Source: Larix kaempferi (lineage: Eukaryota; Streptophyta; Pinopsida; Pinales; Pinaceae). From it: a stretch of DNA of 64,000 bases. The DNA is taken from the NCBI GenBank assembly GCA_027924585.1, contig BSBM01000762.1, forward strand, positions 11,628,501-11,692,500. Direction: 5' to 3'. The position numbers and the translations under genes were made by a program. Of this stretch, positions 31,251 to 43,109 are shown piece after piece. Each line of letters opens with the position of its first letter. The first letter of the stretch is position 1. The notes beneath the pieces were generated by a model. It did not search any database and was not told the origin of the DNA. It saw only the letters and a program-made list of their open reading frames with translations.

Positions 31251-32509
31251 TGATTCTACAACATGTGAATAAATGTGCCAATGTTGAATATGTCAGAATC
31301 TGTTTGGTTACTATTCAATGATGTTTACCATTAACAGATGTGAGGGAATCCACCAATGATGATAATGGACCCCAAGACACCTAGTACAATCTAGCGAGTG
31401 TGAATAGATGAGTTAATGTTGACACACATATAATCAATCGATTAGGAGTCAATTATGTGAGTTCATTCTTCAACGCAAGGAATCATATAATTGATGACTA
31501 CAAGATCTAGGGCACTATTGTTTCTAGATTCTATTCGTAGATATAAATTTGGTATCGATAGGAAGGAATCCATCAAAGGAGGGATTTAATGTGTCCCCCA
31601 TCAATTAACATGAAAATGACATAAAGAGATGTGATAAAGATAGAAGGTCACCATGTATAATAAACTGACATGGGAATGGTCGACATACAAGGTCAATGAG
31701 ACTAAACAATGGCTGACTAATACTAACTTCCCTTCAACCTATAACATGGGAACTGAGTGACTAGGAAGCAAATACTCAAGAACACCATCTAGATGATAGT
31801 GCAACAATGCAGGAGTCATCGAAACACCCTATGTAGTGACTAGAGGAGTAACCAATCGAAGAAGTACTATCACTCAAGAAGATGGTAGGTTTCTGAAGCA
31901 AGATATAACCTCATTGTAAGATAATGATGCAAACAAGTGCTATGTTAAAGGGTGACGTACTAGACTATTGTCACTTCTTGAGATAGACAATGTGATCCCC
32001 CCCTGCTTTCTCTTTTTAGACATCTTTTTCATTTTTTTACAAGCTCAAACAAGAGATAGAAGTGTGTTCAATATGATCTTTTTTGTAGGAGCTTGACGAG
32101 CCTGAAAAATTAAACTCAAAGTCTTCATTTTTTAACGAGTTCAACTCAATGACAAAAGAGTGCTCGATATAATTTATTTATAGTTAAATATTAATGAGCC
32201 CAAAAAAGTAGTAAACTCAAGGACATCTTCATTTTTTAACGAGAATCGAAGAAGAGAGGATATTTCTCGATATGAAACCTTTTATGTACAAGTTTAATGA
32301 GACCAAAAAAGTTAACTCGATACCTCCTTATGTTTTTAATGAGCTCAAAGGATAGAGGAAATAATGTTATCCAAAGTACCTTCTCTACTAAATTTAAAGA
32401 TCCCATAAAAGTAAACTCATGTTCTTCTTTATTTTTGAAGGAGCTCAAAGAAGAGAGAGAAGAATGCTCCATAGAGTGTTGTTCTGACTCATTTTCATTT
32501 AGTTTTAAC
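31251..32509 (-). other. P 3' untranslated region, part 2, with degenerate repeats
   Basis: 31251-31990 is a diverged match to M 46830-47500 (for example GTGAGGGAATCCACCAATGA versus GTGAGGGTGTCCACCAATAA). From about 32040 to 32480 come degenerate copies of the TTTTTAAYGAGCTC...GAATGCTC unit that is tandem in M at 48230-48660. The region is broken at 32509 by C3. Confidence 0.7.
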
Positions 32510-32850
32510 TATTGGGTTTGTGTTATATTCTTTGCATATTTGGTTATTTTGGGGGAATTTTCTAAAAATATGTAATTTAATCCCGGTCAAGGGATTAGGG
32601 TCTCTTTTCTAATCCAGGTTAATGGATTAGGGTATTGGATGTTGCGGAATACCTATATTGTATTGTGAGTGATTCATAATGAGAATAAGAAAATAAGAGG
32701 TGTGGCTCTAAGTTTTGTTGGTTTTCCCAGTTAAGGGTTTCTAAGGTAAATCTCTGTGTATTATGTGTGAATGTTGTGGTGTAATATATGTTTTTATTAA
32801 AAGAATCTATATTCTTTGCTTTGCTTATCTACACATGTTTAAAACTTACA
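32510..32850 (+). repeat. 5' LTR of C3
   Basis: 341 bp ending TTTAAAACTTACA. It lacks a roughly 40-bp stretch present in the 3' LTR after TTTGCATAT. Confidence 0.85.
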
Positions 32851-32852
32851 TG

Positions 32853-32864
32853 TGGTATCAAAGC
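32853..32864 (+). promoter_or_regulatory. Primer-binding site of C3 (tRNA-Met-like)
   Basis: TGGTATCAAAGC, two bases after the LTR. It differs by one base from the TGGTATCAGAGC of C1 and C2. Confidence 0.85.
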
Positions 32865-32990
32865 TCGCTTATTTGGTTTCAAGGGGATGCCTTTGTTGTT
32901 GAGGGTTCGATGCGATTGATAGATCTTGGGTCTATGATAAACCTAGGTTGAATGGGAGCTTTACAGCTTTGATTTGTGCATTGAAAGATA

Positions 32991-33720
32991 ATGGCGATCA
33001 GTTCAAGAATTAAGATCAAGAAATTTAACGGCCAAAACTTTGAGCTATGGAAGCTCAAAATGGAGGATCTTCTTGTGGATCTGAGTACACCACCCACTGG
33101 AACATCAAAAGAGGATCGGTAGAAATTAGATAGAAGAGAGAGGAGTACAATCTAACTGTTCTTATCAGACTCTGTGTTTTTGAATGTATCTAGAGAAGAG
33201 ACTCCAGTAAATCTTCAGGAGGAACTAGGGAGTTTGTATCAATCAAAATCCCTTGTAAACAAGTTTTTTCTACAAAATAAACTGTATCACCTTAAAATGG
33301 ATGAGTGCTAATATGAATTTTTACAATACTCTGGTAAGTCAAATAACCTATGTTGGCATTAAAATGGCTGAAGAAGATAAATGTATTAAATTATTGTGTT
33401 CTTTGTCAGATTCCTGGGACAACCTAATTGTAGCAATAATGAGTGTGAATCAAGTGACTTTAAAATTTGATCAAATAGTATCATCCCTGCTATCAGAAGA
33501 GATGAGGCAGAAACCCATGGATTCCTTTTCTGTGAGAGGTCACCCCCAGGAGAGAAACAAAAAAAAAGATCTGGGGGGGATCTAAATCTAAGCAAAGATC
33601 TAAATCCCTATGAAAATTTGTAATGAAGTGTTGGAAATGCGGTAAAGCTGGGAACTATAAAAATGATTGTAGATCTAAGAATGTTGAGAAAGGAAAGGGA
33701 TCTGAGGATACCTCTACCAA
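32991..33720 (+). pseudogene. C3 gag (broken)
   Basis: ATG at 32991 (MAISSRIKIKKFNGQNFELW) with stops near 33119, 33155 and 33308. It then runs open over 33301-33585 (ITYVGIKMAEEDKCIKLLCS, LSDSWDNLIVAI). After a frame change the zinc knuckle CWKCGKAGNYKNDC appears at 33626; the His of C-x2-C-x4-H-x4-C is replaced by Tyr. Confidence 0.88.
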
Positions 33721-35060
33721 AGAGGTGAAAACTTACTCAGAAGAAGGAGGGGATGTGTACCTATCTTCCAATGGTAATCATTCAGAATGTGATATATGGT
33801 TGATCGACTCAGGTGCATCATTTCATATGACCCCTCATAGGGAGTGGTTATGTGAATATGAAAAGTACAATGGAGACTATGTCTTCTTCGGAGATGATTC
33901 ACAAGCCAGTATCATTGGGCGTGGTAGAGTCAAGTTGAAACTAAAGTATGAAAGGATTAGAAATCTCCCTGGAGTACTACACATTCCAAATCTAGCGAGA
34001 AACTTGATATCTGTTAGAAAGATGGATATTGCAGGTGTAAAGACTGTGTGTGGATATGATGGTTGAAAAATGGTTCAAGGATCAATGGTATTGATGAGGG
34101 GAGTTCGGTATGGAACTCTGTACAAACTATTGGGAAGAACCATCATTGGTGAATGTAACAGTTCTATTTTTGTTGAGGGGGGATATACAAAAGACATAAC
34201 CATGAATGCATAAGGAGGAAAGACAATTTTATGGCATCAAATATTGGGCATATCAGAGAAAAGGGCCTTTGAGCATTACACAGTAAAAGTATGGTTGAAG
34301 GTATGACTAATTGCACTCTAGATTTTGATTTTTGTGAACATTGCATATATGGAAAATAGAATCGAGTAATATTTGCATCTGGTGCTACAAGAGAAAAGGG
34401 AATTTTAGAGTTAATATACAATGATATGTTTGGACCTGTTTTTGTTCCATCACTAGGTATATCTATGTATTATGTTTCATTTATAGATTATTTATCAAGG
34501 AAAACATGGATTTATTTCCTTCGAAATAAATCTGAAGTATTTGCTAAGTTTAAAGAATTTAAGGAGGCTTGTAGAGAATCAAACAGAAAAGAAAATAAAG
34601 GTGTTGAGGACAAATAATGATGGAGAGTTCTATGGGAATGAAGTTGAGCTATTCTATAAGAAGTTCGGTATAGAAAGGCATAAGACTACTCCATACACAC
34701 CTCAATAGAATGGATTTGTTGAAAGGATGAATCGGACGCCAACGGAAAACGCAAGGAGCATGCTAAGAAGTGTTGGGATAGGACAAGAATTATGGAAAGA
34801 GGAAGTTGATACAACATGTTACTTGGTCAATCGATCACCCACATCAGCATTTGTTGACAAAAATCCATAAGAGGTATGGACTGGTAAGAAACCCTCTATT
34901 AAACATCTGAAATTTTTTGGTTGTGATGCTTATGTACATGTTCCAAAGGAGAGAGGGAGTAAGTTGGACAATAAAGATGAAAAATGTATCTTTATTGGTT
35001 ATAAAGATGGTATGAAAGGTTATAAGCTTTAGAATCCTATAACTAAGAATGATGTTTAGA
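33721..35060 (+). pseudogene. C3 protease and integrase (broken)
   Basis: The protease active site IWLIDSGASFHMTPHREW is intact, and the frame continues to about 34063. Integrase pieces follow with several stops: HHCC-like sequence near 34240-34360, YVSFIDYLSRKTWIYFLRNK (first Asp) at 34465-34530, and a DNN...GEF remnant near 34610. A stop at about 34707 lies where the TPQ*NGFVERMN block carries the catalytic Glu. The VPKERGSKLDNKDEKCIFIG block lies near 34940. Confidence 0.88.
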
Positions 35061-35329
35061 GTCGATATGTTGTGTTTAGAGAGGTTAAAGAACTTCCCAG
35101 ACAGGAAGTGACTCTAATGGAAAAGGAACCAGAGAAGATAGAGTTTGAGTTAAAAGATGAAGAATCTGAATCAACAGAAGAATTTGAATCATAAGAAGAA
35201 GAACTTCATACCCCATGTTTTAGGATATCATCTCGAGAAAGAAGGAAACCAGAAAGGTAATCCCATCTTGTTTTTCAGTCTATTTTTGCTTTATTTATTA
35301 CTACTAATGATCCTAGAAATGTGAAGGAA

Positions 35330-36881
35330 GTTGTTGATTCAGAGGATAGTGATCTATGAAAGAAGGCCATGCTTGAAGAAATGGAAACCTTGGACAAAAA
35401 TGAGGTGTGGGATCTAGTTCAGTTACCTAATGAAAGAAAATCCATTGGCAGCAAATGGTTATTTAAAAGGAAGTTAAATGCAGAAGGTGAAGTGGTGAAC
35501 TACAAATCCCGCTTGGTAGAAAAGGGATATTCTCAGGTAGAGGGAATTGATTTTGGTGAAAAATTTTCTCCAATTGTAAAATTATAATACATTATATTTC
35601 TTCTTTCTATTGTTGTTGGTTTCAATCTTGAATTAGAATAGATGGATGTGAAGACAATGTTCTTACATGGGGATATAGAAGAAGAAATCTACATTAAAAA
35701 ACCAGAAGGGTTCACAGCAAAGGGAAAGAAAGAGATGGTATGTAAAGTAAATAAGTCCCTTTATTGTCTAAAGAAATATCCAAGGATGTTGTAGCAAACG
35801 TTTGACACATACATACTTGGATTGGGGTTTGTGAGAAGCAAGGATGATGACTGTGTATACTCCAAACAAATTGGTAATCCATTAACATAGTATTGTATGT
35901 TGATGACATGTTGCTAATTGGAAGCAACAAAGATGTCATAAAGGAGGTGAAGTCTCAGCTATCCTCCAAATTTGACATGAAGGATCTTCGTGCTGCATGA
36001 TTCATACTAGGAATGGAAATCAAAAGAGATTGTGCAAACAGGAAGATTGGGTTAAATCAAAGAAAATATGTTGAGATGGTACTACAGATATTTAACATGC
36101 AGGAAAGTAAGCCAGTCAAGGTACTTATACCTATATGTGTAAAGTTATATGTAGATCAGTGTACCAAGGCACAGGAATTGGAAGAAGATATGGCACGAGT
36201 TCCATATGCTAGTGTGGTTGGTAGTTTGATGTATGCAAGGGTCTGTACCAGACCGAACATTGCTCATGCAGTGGGAGTATTGAGAGATATATGTTAAAAC
36301 CAGGGAAATAGAACTAGACAACTATAAATAGGGTCTTCAAATATTTGCGAGGCACTACATATTATGAAATCTACTACCTAGGAAGAACTGGACCAGACAG
36401 AGTAATAAATGTACATGGATTTGTTGATGCAGACTGGGCTGGAGATATTGATCATAGAAGATCTACAAGTGGGTACTCTTTTAACCTATTTGGAGGATCT
36501 ATCGGTCGGATGAGCAAGAGTCAAGTTGTAGTTGCACTCTCAGTTACAAAAGCTGAGTATATGTTAGCCACTCATGCAAGTAAAGAAGTTGTATGGTTGC
36601 AGGGATTATGTTCAGGTGTTGGGTTTGTACTGAAAGTTGTAAGGTTAGATTGTGACATCTAAAGTGCAATCTTCCTGGGAAATAACCGTGCTTATCATGC
36701 TAAGACAAAGCATATTGATTTTCAATATCACTTTGTGAGAGATATGGTTGAAGACAAGAAGGTGCTAATGGAAAAGGTTGACACCTTGAAGAATGTTGCA
36801 GACTCATTAACAAAGTCTGTCAGTACATAGAAATTCTGTTGGTGTAGAGAATCTATGGGAATTGATGCCTTGAACCTATAA
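35330..36881 (+). pseudogene. C3 reverse transcriptase and RNase H (broken)
   Basis: KAMLEEMETLDKNEVWDLVQ, IGSKWLFKRKLNAEGEV and EGIDFGEKFSPIVKL open the RT. YVDD is at 35896-35907. A GMEIKRD block lies at 36013, and RPNIAHAVGVL at 36253. RNase H shows VDADWAGDIDHRRSTSGYSF and KAEYMLATHASKEVVWL. At least nine stops or shifts interrupt it. The expected end, ESMGIDALNL then TAA, is at 36879-36881. Confidence 0.9.
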
Positions 36882-36933
36882 TTTTATGAGTACATGACTC
36901 ATTTGTATGCATAGAAAACAACAAGTGGGATAA

Positions 36934-37300
36934 TTTGGGGTATGTGTTATATTCTTTGCATATGTATGGGGGGGGATGCGCCTATCAGCGACGTGCATGA
37001 CAATTAGGAGAATTTTCTAAAAATATATAACTTAATTCCGGTTAAGGGATTGGGGCCTATATTCTAATCTAGTTTAATGGATTAGGGTATTGGATGCTAT
37101 GAAATACCTATATTGTATTGTGAGTGATTCATAATGAGAATGAGAAAAGAAGAGGTGTGGCTCTAAGTTTTGTTGGTTTTCCCGGTTAAGGGTTTCCAGG
37201 GTAAATCTCTGTGTATTATGTGTGAATGTTGTGGTGTAATCTCTATTTTTCTTAAAAGAATATGTATTCTTTGCTTCTCTACACAGGTTTAAAACTTACA
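36934..37300 (+). repeat. 3' LTR of C3
   Basis: 367 bp. It is preceded by the polypurine-like AACAAGTGGGATAA and followed by TTAAC. It contains a G8 run and the extra 40-bp stretch missing from the 5' LTR. Confidence 0.85.
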
Positions 37301-37305
37301 TTAAC

Positions 37306-37552
37306 AAGCCCGAGAAAGGGGTAAAAGGATACTCGATATAGTGTCTTTTTAATGCTTTAATGAGCACAAATAAGAGATAAAAGTAAGCACTATAATTTCC
37401 TTTCTCATTTTTTAATAAGCACAAAAATGGGATAAAGTAAGATCAACAAGAGAGAATGAGTGGTACTAGTTGGTGTCAATAAGTTCCTTTGCATGCAGAA
37501 CCAACTAGGTGATAGGTGCCACAAATGTAGAATCATGAGGAAAAGGTGACCA
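37306..37552 (-). other. P 3' region between C3 and Q
   Basis: Short P piece with degenerate AAYGAGCNC units (TTTAATGAGCACAAATAAGAG, shown in part), continuing the repeat field left at 32509. It ends in GACCA, one arm of the Q duplication. Confidence 0.65.
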
Positions 37553-38342
37553 TGTTAGGATATTCCTATACTCCATCCTAGTCCTACTAGATTTCCAGTG
37601 ATTTTCATTTTCAGTCATGCATGCAAAACTAGGGTTTGCATGCATTTTGCATGCATTCTAGGTCATCAGTCCCAGCACCTAGTCCTTAGCAAACTAGCCC
37701 CCTGAGCCTCTTTCAGATCATTTCTATCCCTCCCAGTGACTAGTGCGCCCTCCTTTGCTTCACTGCATGACAAGGGCGCCTTCTTCACCTACCAGTCCAG
37801 TTATATTCAGTTATATTGAGTTATCTTTAGTTATTTCCCTGATTTAAGGATTAATTGACTCTTTACTGAGTTTATCACTCTGTTGGACCTCCAGTGAGAC
37901 TATATTGACCATTCTGAATCCAGTTAACTCCTATGGCGCCCTCCACTGAGCCTCCTTCATTATATTAGTGCTTCCATGTGCCATTTACACCAACCACATT
38001 CAGTTAGACTCAGTTTGACTCACGGTTGACCATTACTTGTGCATTGATGACTTCACTGATGAGAAGGTCGACTCCTAGTTACGCATTGATGACTCTCCAC
38101 TGATTATGGATCTGTTCATGAAGGCTAACTCGAATTCCTCCTAGTGATTTTGAATCCTCATACTCAGCATTGTATATTTACCTGTTTACTATTTAGTTTA
38201 ATGTAACATGTGTAATTATTATGCCTCAATTAGAGTTTCTTTGGATCTAAGTTCTATTGCTTGTCTCTTCTTCTATTATTCCCAAATTATTTCATTGTTA
38301 GGTTTACATCATCTCTTTGGATCTTATGTGGGGAATTTCACA
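37553..38342 (+). repeat. 5' LTR of Q
   Basis: 790 bp ending GGGGAATTTCACA. It contains direct repeats such as TTTGCATGCATTTTGCATGC and phrases TCAGTTATATTGAGTTATCT. Confidence 0.93.
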
Positions 38343-38354
38343 TGGTATCAAATC
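38343..38354 (+). promoter_or_regulatory. Primer-binding site of Q (tRNA-Met-like)
   Basis: TGGTATCAAATC directly follows the LTR. The first nine bases match the TGGTATCAAAGC of C3. Confidence 0.8.
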
Positions 38355-38471
38355 CATTTGAGAGTTTATTCTACCTCCATTCTTGAGAGTCTTTTTGTAG
38401 GTATTTCAAAGTTCCAGCAGTTGCAGCAGCAGATTCAACAGTTTCTTTTTGCACTTGTTCCAGCAGTCAAC

Positions 38472-40205
38472 ATGAGCATTTTGAATGCTTCTCCTTCTTC
38501 TCCTTCTCCTTTGATCCTCAATCCATTCAACTACTTCGAATGGAAGGATAGGATTATATTTCACTTGTATCACAAGAGTCTAAATCGAATAGTATTTGAA
38601 AAAGATGCTATTCCTCATCATGTTGTTGAAAGAACCAAGCATCTAAATAAAATGGATGAGGCTTTGGGATTCATATGCCTCCATATGTCAGAAGATCTAT
38701 TGTTTCATGTTGGAGTTAAGTCTCCCAATGAGTTATGGACAAAATTGGGGAATCTGTTTGGCAAACAAGATGGGATGAGAGGCTACACTCTTGAAAATGA
38801 ATTGGCTTCTATGCAACCTAGCAATTTCGAGAGCATTCAAACATTCATCTCAAAATTTCAAAACTTGGTTACTCAATGCAGGTATTGTGGCATCACCAAA
38901 AGTGATGAACAATTAGTGCTCTCCATTTTGAGTAGACTTGGATCTCAATTTTCTGTTTTTGTCTCTACTTTCCATTCTAGGCGAATGTCAATCCCTGGAT
39001 GGAAGTTTCCTACCTTCGAAAAATTTACTACCACTCTCATTCAATAAGAGAACAAATTGATTCAAATGGGTGCCAACAAAACCTCCATAGATCTATCTCT
39101 TTTAGCTGGTGAATCAAGTGGAGTGAATGCAAAAGGAGGACAAAAAGGAAAAAGCAAGAAACCTTCAAGATCCAAGAATGACAAACAAAAGAGACCTAAT
39201 TACACCTACTGCAAGAGAGGAAATCATTCTGAGCATGCCTGCAAGCACAAGAAGATTGATCTTCTAACCAAGCTTCTTGAACAAAACCAAATTATTGTTC
39301 CAAAAGAAGCAAAGATGACTGATTTTGGAAGTGGATCTGATGATTACCATGCATTGATGGCTGGTTTTTCAAAGACAAAATCCCTCATAGATTCGGGAGC
39401 CTCCAACCACATGATTGCACAAGAAGACTCCTTCTCCTCTTTGGATCTTCAAGATGGGCCTACCATTCACATGGGAGACAACTCTCAGATTTCTGCCAAA
39501 GGTTTGGGTACAGTTCATATGGAGCATGGTAAGTTAAAAAATGTCTTATTTGTTCCTTCTCTTACAGCTAATTTGTTGTGAGTATATCAAATGACTCATA
39601 CAGGATCTCCAAAACAAGTAATTTTTGGTCCAAACATAGTAGAGATTACAGAAATCTCCACTGGAAAGGTTATAGCAAATGGGATTGCTAATCATGCCTC
39701 AAAGGCATATGAGTTCTCACACTTCATGCCTTTCTCTCCAACTATTTCTTCAGATTCTGATGAAGATCACAGTGACTCCTCTTCTAGTGAAGAAGAAGAT
39801 CAAGATTTTGATGTTGAGATCATGGTTCAAGAAGATTCAGAACCAACACCTATTCTCAGTCTAGATTCAATAGAAATATGTTCTCACACAGTCCTCGCTA
39901 CTACTGAGAACACAGTTGATGATTTATTTGCTTACAGAACTACTAGACTTCAGCATCATGCCAACCTTGCATTATTCCATCCATCTCTCCATGAGAGATG
40001 CAGTATGATGATGGGGTTCTCTCTTCCATCTTTTGGGAAGACTACTCATGTTCCATTCACTCCATATACAAGAAAAAGTTCCTGGAAGACTTTCTTCATC
40101 CTCCACACAGTGGGAGACCTTCCTACATGGGATCAGCTTGTCAAGTCTTTTGCAAAAATTTTCACTGATGAAAGCTTCTTTCTTTTCTGCATGATGGTTC
40201 TTTGA
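38472..40205 (+). pseudogene. Q gag-protease-acidic domain polyprotein (two stops)
   Basis: ATG at 38472 (MSILNASPSSPSP). One reading frame runs 578 codons to the stop at 40203, interrupted only by TAA at 39045 and TGA at 39579. Order: copia Gag (FNYFEWKDRIIFHLYHKSLN to about residue 190), knuckle YTYCKRGNHSEHAC with the first Cys replaced by Tyr, protease with intact SLIDSGASNHMIAQED, then the post-protease strand NVLFVPSLTANLL. A domain of about 160 residues follows that I do not recognise. It begins with an acidic SSDSDEDHSDSSSSEEEDQD run and ends in a Phe-rich tail. No integrase follows. The upstream codons from 38208 lie partly in the LTR and are probably not translated. Confidence 0.88.
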
Positions 40206-40350
40206 GTTACTTACTGTTCTTTTGAGGGGGGGTGTTTTTCCCATGAGGTTTTCCCCATTTCCTCAGTTTATGGACAGTTATGTATTTTATTATCATTTCA
40301 TTTATTGTATGGGTGACCTTTGGTCCTAGTTACCAGGGCCCGGGATGGAT

Positions 40351-40360
40351 TAAGGGGGGG
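40351..40360 (+). promoter_or_regulatory. Polypurine tract of Q
   Basis: TAAGGGGGGG directly before the 3' LTR. Confidence 0.85.
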
Positions 40361-41167
40361 TGTTAGGATATTCCTATACTCCATCCTAGTCCTACTAGCT
40401 TTCCAGTCATTTTCATTTTTAGTCATGCATGCAAAAATAGGGTTTGCATGCAATTAAGGTTTGCATGCATTTTGCATGCATTCTAGGTCATCAGTCCCAA
40501 CACCTAGTCCTTAGCAAACTAGCCTGCGGAGCCTCTTTCATATCATTTCTAGACCTCCCAGTGACTAGTGTGACCTCCTTTGCTTCACTGCATGACAAGG
40601 GTGGCTTCTTCACCTACTAGTCCAGTTATATTCAGTTATATTGAGTTATCTTCAGTTATTTCCCTGATTTAAGGATTAACTGACTCTTTACTGAGTTTAT
40701 CACTCTGTTGGACCTCCAGTGAGACTAGATTGACCATTCCGACTCCAGTTAACTCCTATGGTGCCCTCCACTGAGCCTCCTTCACTATATTAGTGCTTTC
40801 ATGTGCTAGTTACACCAACCACATTCAGTTAGACTCAGTTTGACTCCTGGTTGACCATTACTTGTGCATTGATGACTTCACTGATGAGAAGGTCGACTCC
40901 TAGTTAGGCATTGATGACTCTCCACTGATTATGGATCTGTGCATGAAGGATAATTTGAATTCCTCCTAATGAATTCGAATCCTCATACTCAGCATTGTTA
41001 ATTTACCTGTTTACTATTCAGTTTAATGTAACATGTGTAATTATTCTGCCTCAATCAGAGTTTGTTTGGGTCTAAGTTCTATTGCTTGTCTCTTTTTCTA
41101 TTATTCCTAAATTATTTCATTGTGAGGTTTACATCATCTCTTTGGATCTTACGTGGGAAATTTCATA
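40361..41167 (+). repeat. 3' LTR of Q
   Basis: 807 bp. It carries one extra GGTTTGCATGC unit compared with the 5' LTR and ends TTTCATA (mutated from TTTCACA) before GACCA. Confidence 0.9.
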
Positions 41168-41172
41168 GACCA

Positions 41173-42629
41173 CTCATAGCAAGAGTTCTCTCCCTCGGTA
41201 AGATAATGCAATAGGAAGTGAAGTGAGGTATTAAGATAGTAGTCAATTGAAACTATGATAGCATAAGCATAATGAGCGAATCAAGTAGCAAGTAGTAGGA
41301 CAGAAGTGACCAAGCATGTGAAAACATATAAGCAATAAAAAACTTGGGAATCTTGAGGGAAGGCCAAAATATTATGATGAAAGAAAAAAATGAGGCTCAA
41401 TATTCTTGGATTCAAGGACTAAATAGATTCTTGTTCCGACCATAATAGTAGCATGGTAACCAAATAATAATCCAGGTGATACTCTAGGGTACAGATGTGG
41501 GGAATGCAGTACCATTTGAGATACCACATGCAAAAAGAAGCCATGGATAATGTTGCAATCAGATGGGATCGACCATATGGCATAATAGTGGGAATGGTAA
41601 TTTGTAAAACATGAAGTGACCAATAGGGGAAAAACCTATCCCTATATGCCAAAGGTAGATATTACATACCATAAGTGAACGTCGCCAAAAAATCCTATGT
41701 CTCATTCATCAAATCCTCAAAAAATATAAAAATTTATCTCCAAAATACATGTCAATAGCCCAAAATGATCAAAATAGGGAAAATGCACCTATGTAATGTT
41801 TAAATATTTTAAATTTTTTAATGTGTTTGGTTTTTTGTGGATTTTCTAATGTTTTTGGTAGATGCAAGGTCACTAATAACTTTGTATTTTAATGACATAG
41901 ATGTGGGTCCAATCTGACCAGCAAGGATTTCACCCTTGCAGTGACATAGAAGGGAGGCAAGATTTGCATCTAGAGACATGTTAAAGAGTGAGCGATGACT
42001 ATGTTTGGTGAAGAAGAACCTACAACAACTTACCATGGGGGTACCCCCCATGTGTATAGATAACATTCCTAAGCACATCCAAGATCATACTATTGGATTT
42101 AGCTCGTTTAAGGATTTACTGTGTTGCATCATGTGTGTAGAAAGGTGTTGCCATGAGCATCGCGCTCCTCACAATGATTAGGAGATGGAATTAGCCACAT
42201 TTTTGTATTAGAGCAATGTGTATGAGGCTATGATAATGCCATGCATAGGCTTATGAATCCCATTTTGGATACTTCAATCTATTTTGTGATGTAAAAGCAC
42301 TCTTTGATACATACATACATACACACACACACATACATACATACACACATACATACATACATACATACATACATACATACAAACATATAGTGATAGGTAT
42401 TTTGGTATATATACCTATGTGTATGTATGTATGTATGTATGTATGTATGCATGTATGTATGTATGCATGTGTGTATGTATCTATATGTATGTTTTGGTTA
42501 TATGCTTATGGATTCAAATTTGATGAATTTGTCCCATGTAACTGTGTGCATGTATGCTTATATAATGAATACTTAATGAGACAAATGCCAATCCAACACA
42601 TAATTACCTAACAAATCAACCAATGTATT
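41173..42629 (-). other. P region between the second RNase H and the repeat field
   Basis: Non-coding on both strands by my reading, apart from the microsatellite pair at 42307-42491. Open frames at 41372-41652 and 41818-42078 have no motif I recognise. Confidence 0.6.
42307..42491. repeat. Inverted microsatellite pair: (CATA)n then (TATG)n
   Basis: 42307-42381 is an ATAC/CATA array with a CACACA patch. After a spacer of about 36 bp, 42418-42491 is a GTAT/TATG array with GCATG variants. The two arms are reverse complements and could form a long hairpin of about 70 bp per arm. The peptide rich in YVC/MYVCM at 42390-42611 is an artefact of the array. Confidence 0.97.
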
Positions 42630-42990
42630 AGACTCTCTCGGGATATAGTGATATTCAATTGAATCAAATTATCTCTCCAAAAGATGCACCCATAAAATAT
42701 TTTGAAATAATATAGGTTTGTGGATAAAGTAGTGGTTCTTCAATTGTGAGACTAGTAACTATGAATCCAACCTGACCACTAAGTTGTGAACACCAAAATT
42801 GGAAAAATGGGATAAGAGTTCAATGGTTGCACTATACTCTGCAACATTATTGGTTGTAGACCCAAGTTAGAAACCACCTAAACTCACAAGTTGGTTTATG
42901 GGAAAGAAAATTAACCAAGTGGCGAAGGAAATGTTCCAAGTACTGTAGTTGGCACCATCATCGAATCCTACACATGATGAGGGAAGCATG
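42630..42990 (-). pseudogene. P second (archaeal-type-like) RNase H, downstream of integrase
   Basis: The minus strand reads FDDGANYSTWNISFATWLIF, FPINQLVSLGGF, a stop, LGSTTNNVAEYSATIELLSH, NLVVRLDS, a stop, LLVSQLKNHYFIH, then SIEYHYIPRESNTLVDLLGN. This is the RNase H fold: D (DDGAN), E (VAEYSA), D (RLDS) and final D (LVDLL) are all present. TNNVAEY and IPRESN are hallmarks of the additional RNase H of Tat elements. It lies after integrase in element order, so it is separate from the RT-linked RNase H. Stops make it dead. Confidence 0.85.
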
Positions 42991-43109
42991 GACATCTCCA
43001 AATCAAGCATAAATCATGATAAGCGCTAGAACCAAGACATACAGTACACTCAAAGAAAGTAAAAACACACCACACCAAAAATAGAATACATAATGTACAA
43101 AGCACCTAG

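Larger units (their letters stand above)
32510..37300 (+). mobile_element. Element C3: decayed Ty1/copia retrotransposon (Tork/Tnt1-like)
   Basis: LTRs at 32510-32850 and 36934-37300 with identical TTAAC duplications at 32505-32509 and 37301-37305. The duplications show that the LTR ends are mutated: the first LTR starts TATTGGG and the second TTTGGGG where TGTTGGG is expected. The interior carries gag, protease, integrase, RT and RNase H in copia order with many stops and shifts. Gag and protease wording (FNGQNFELWKLKMEDLL, WLIDSGASFHMT, FCWCRESMGI) resembles the Tnt1/Tork group. It is inserted in the 3' region of P. Confidence 0.93.
37553..41167 (+). mobile_element. Element Q: non-autonomous copia derivative with gag and protease only (TR-GAG-like)
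   Basis: LTRs of 790 and 807 bp (37553-38342, 40361-41167) both start TGTTAGGATATTCC, flanked by GACCA at 37548-37552 and 41168-41172. The interior is only 2,018 bp and is almost filled by one frame (38472-40205). It has a Met-type primer site and a polypurine tract, so it is structurally complete, but it has no integrase, RT or RNase H. It resembles the terminal-repeat elements with a GAG domain described in plants, with a protease and an extra C-terminal domain besides. Confidence 0.93.

Noticed and set aside
42390-42611. Cys/Tyr/Met-rich small protein
   Set aside because: It is a translation of the GTAT/TATG microsatellite.
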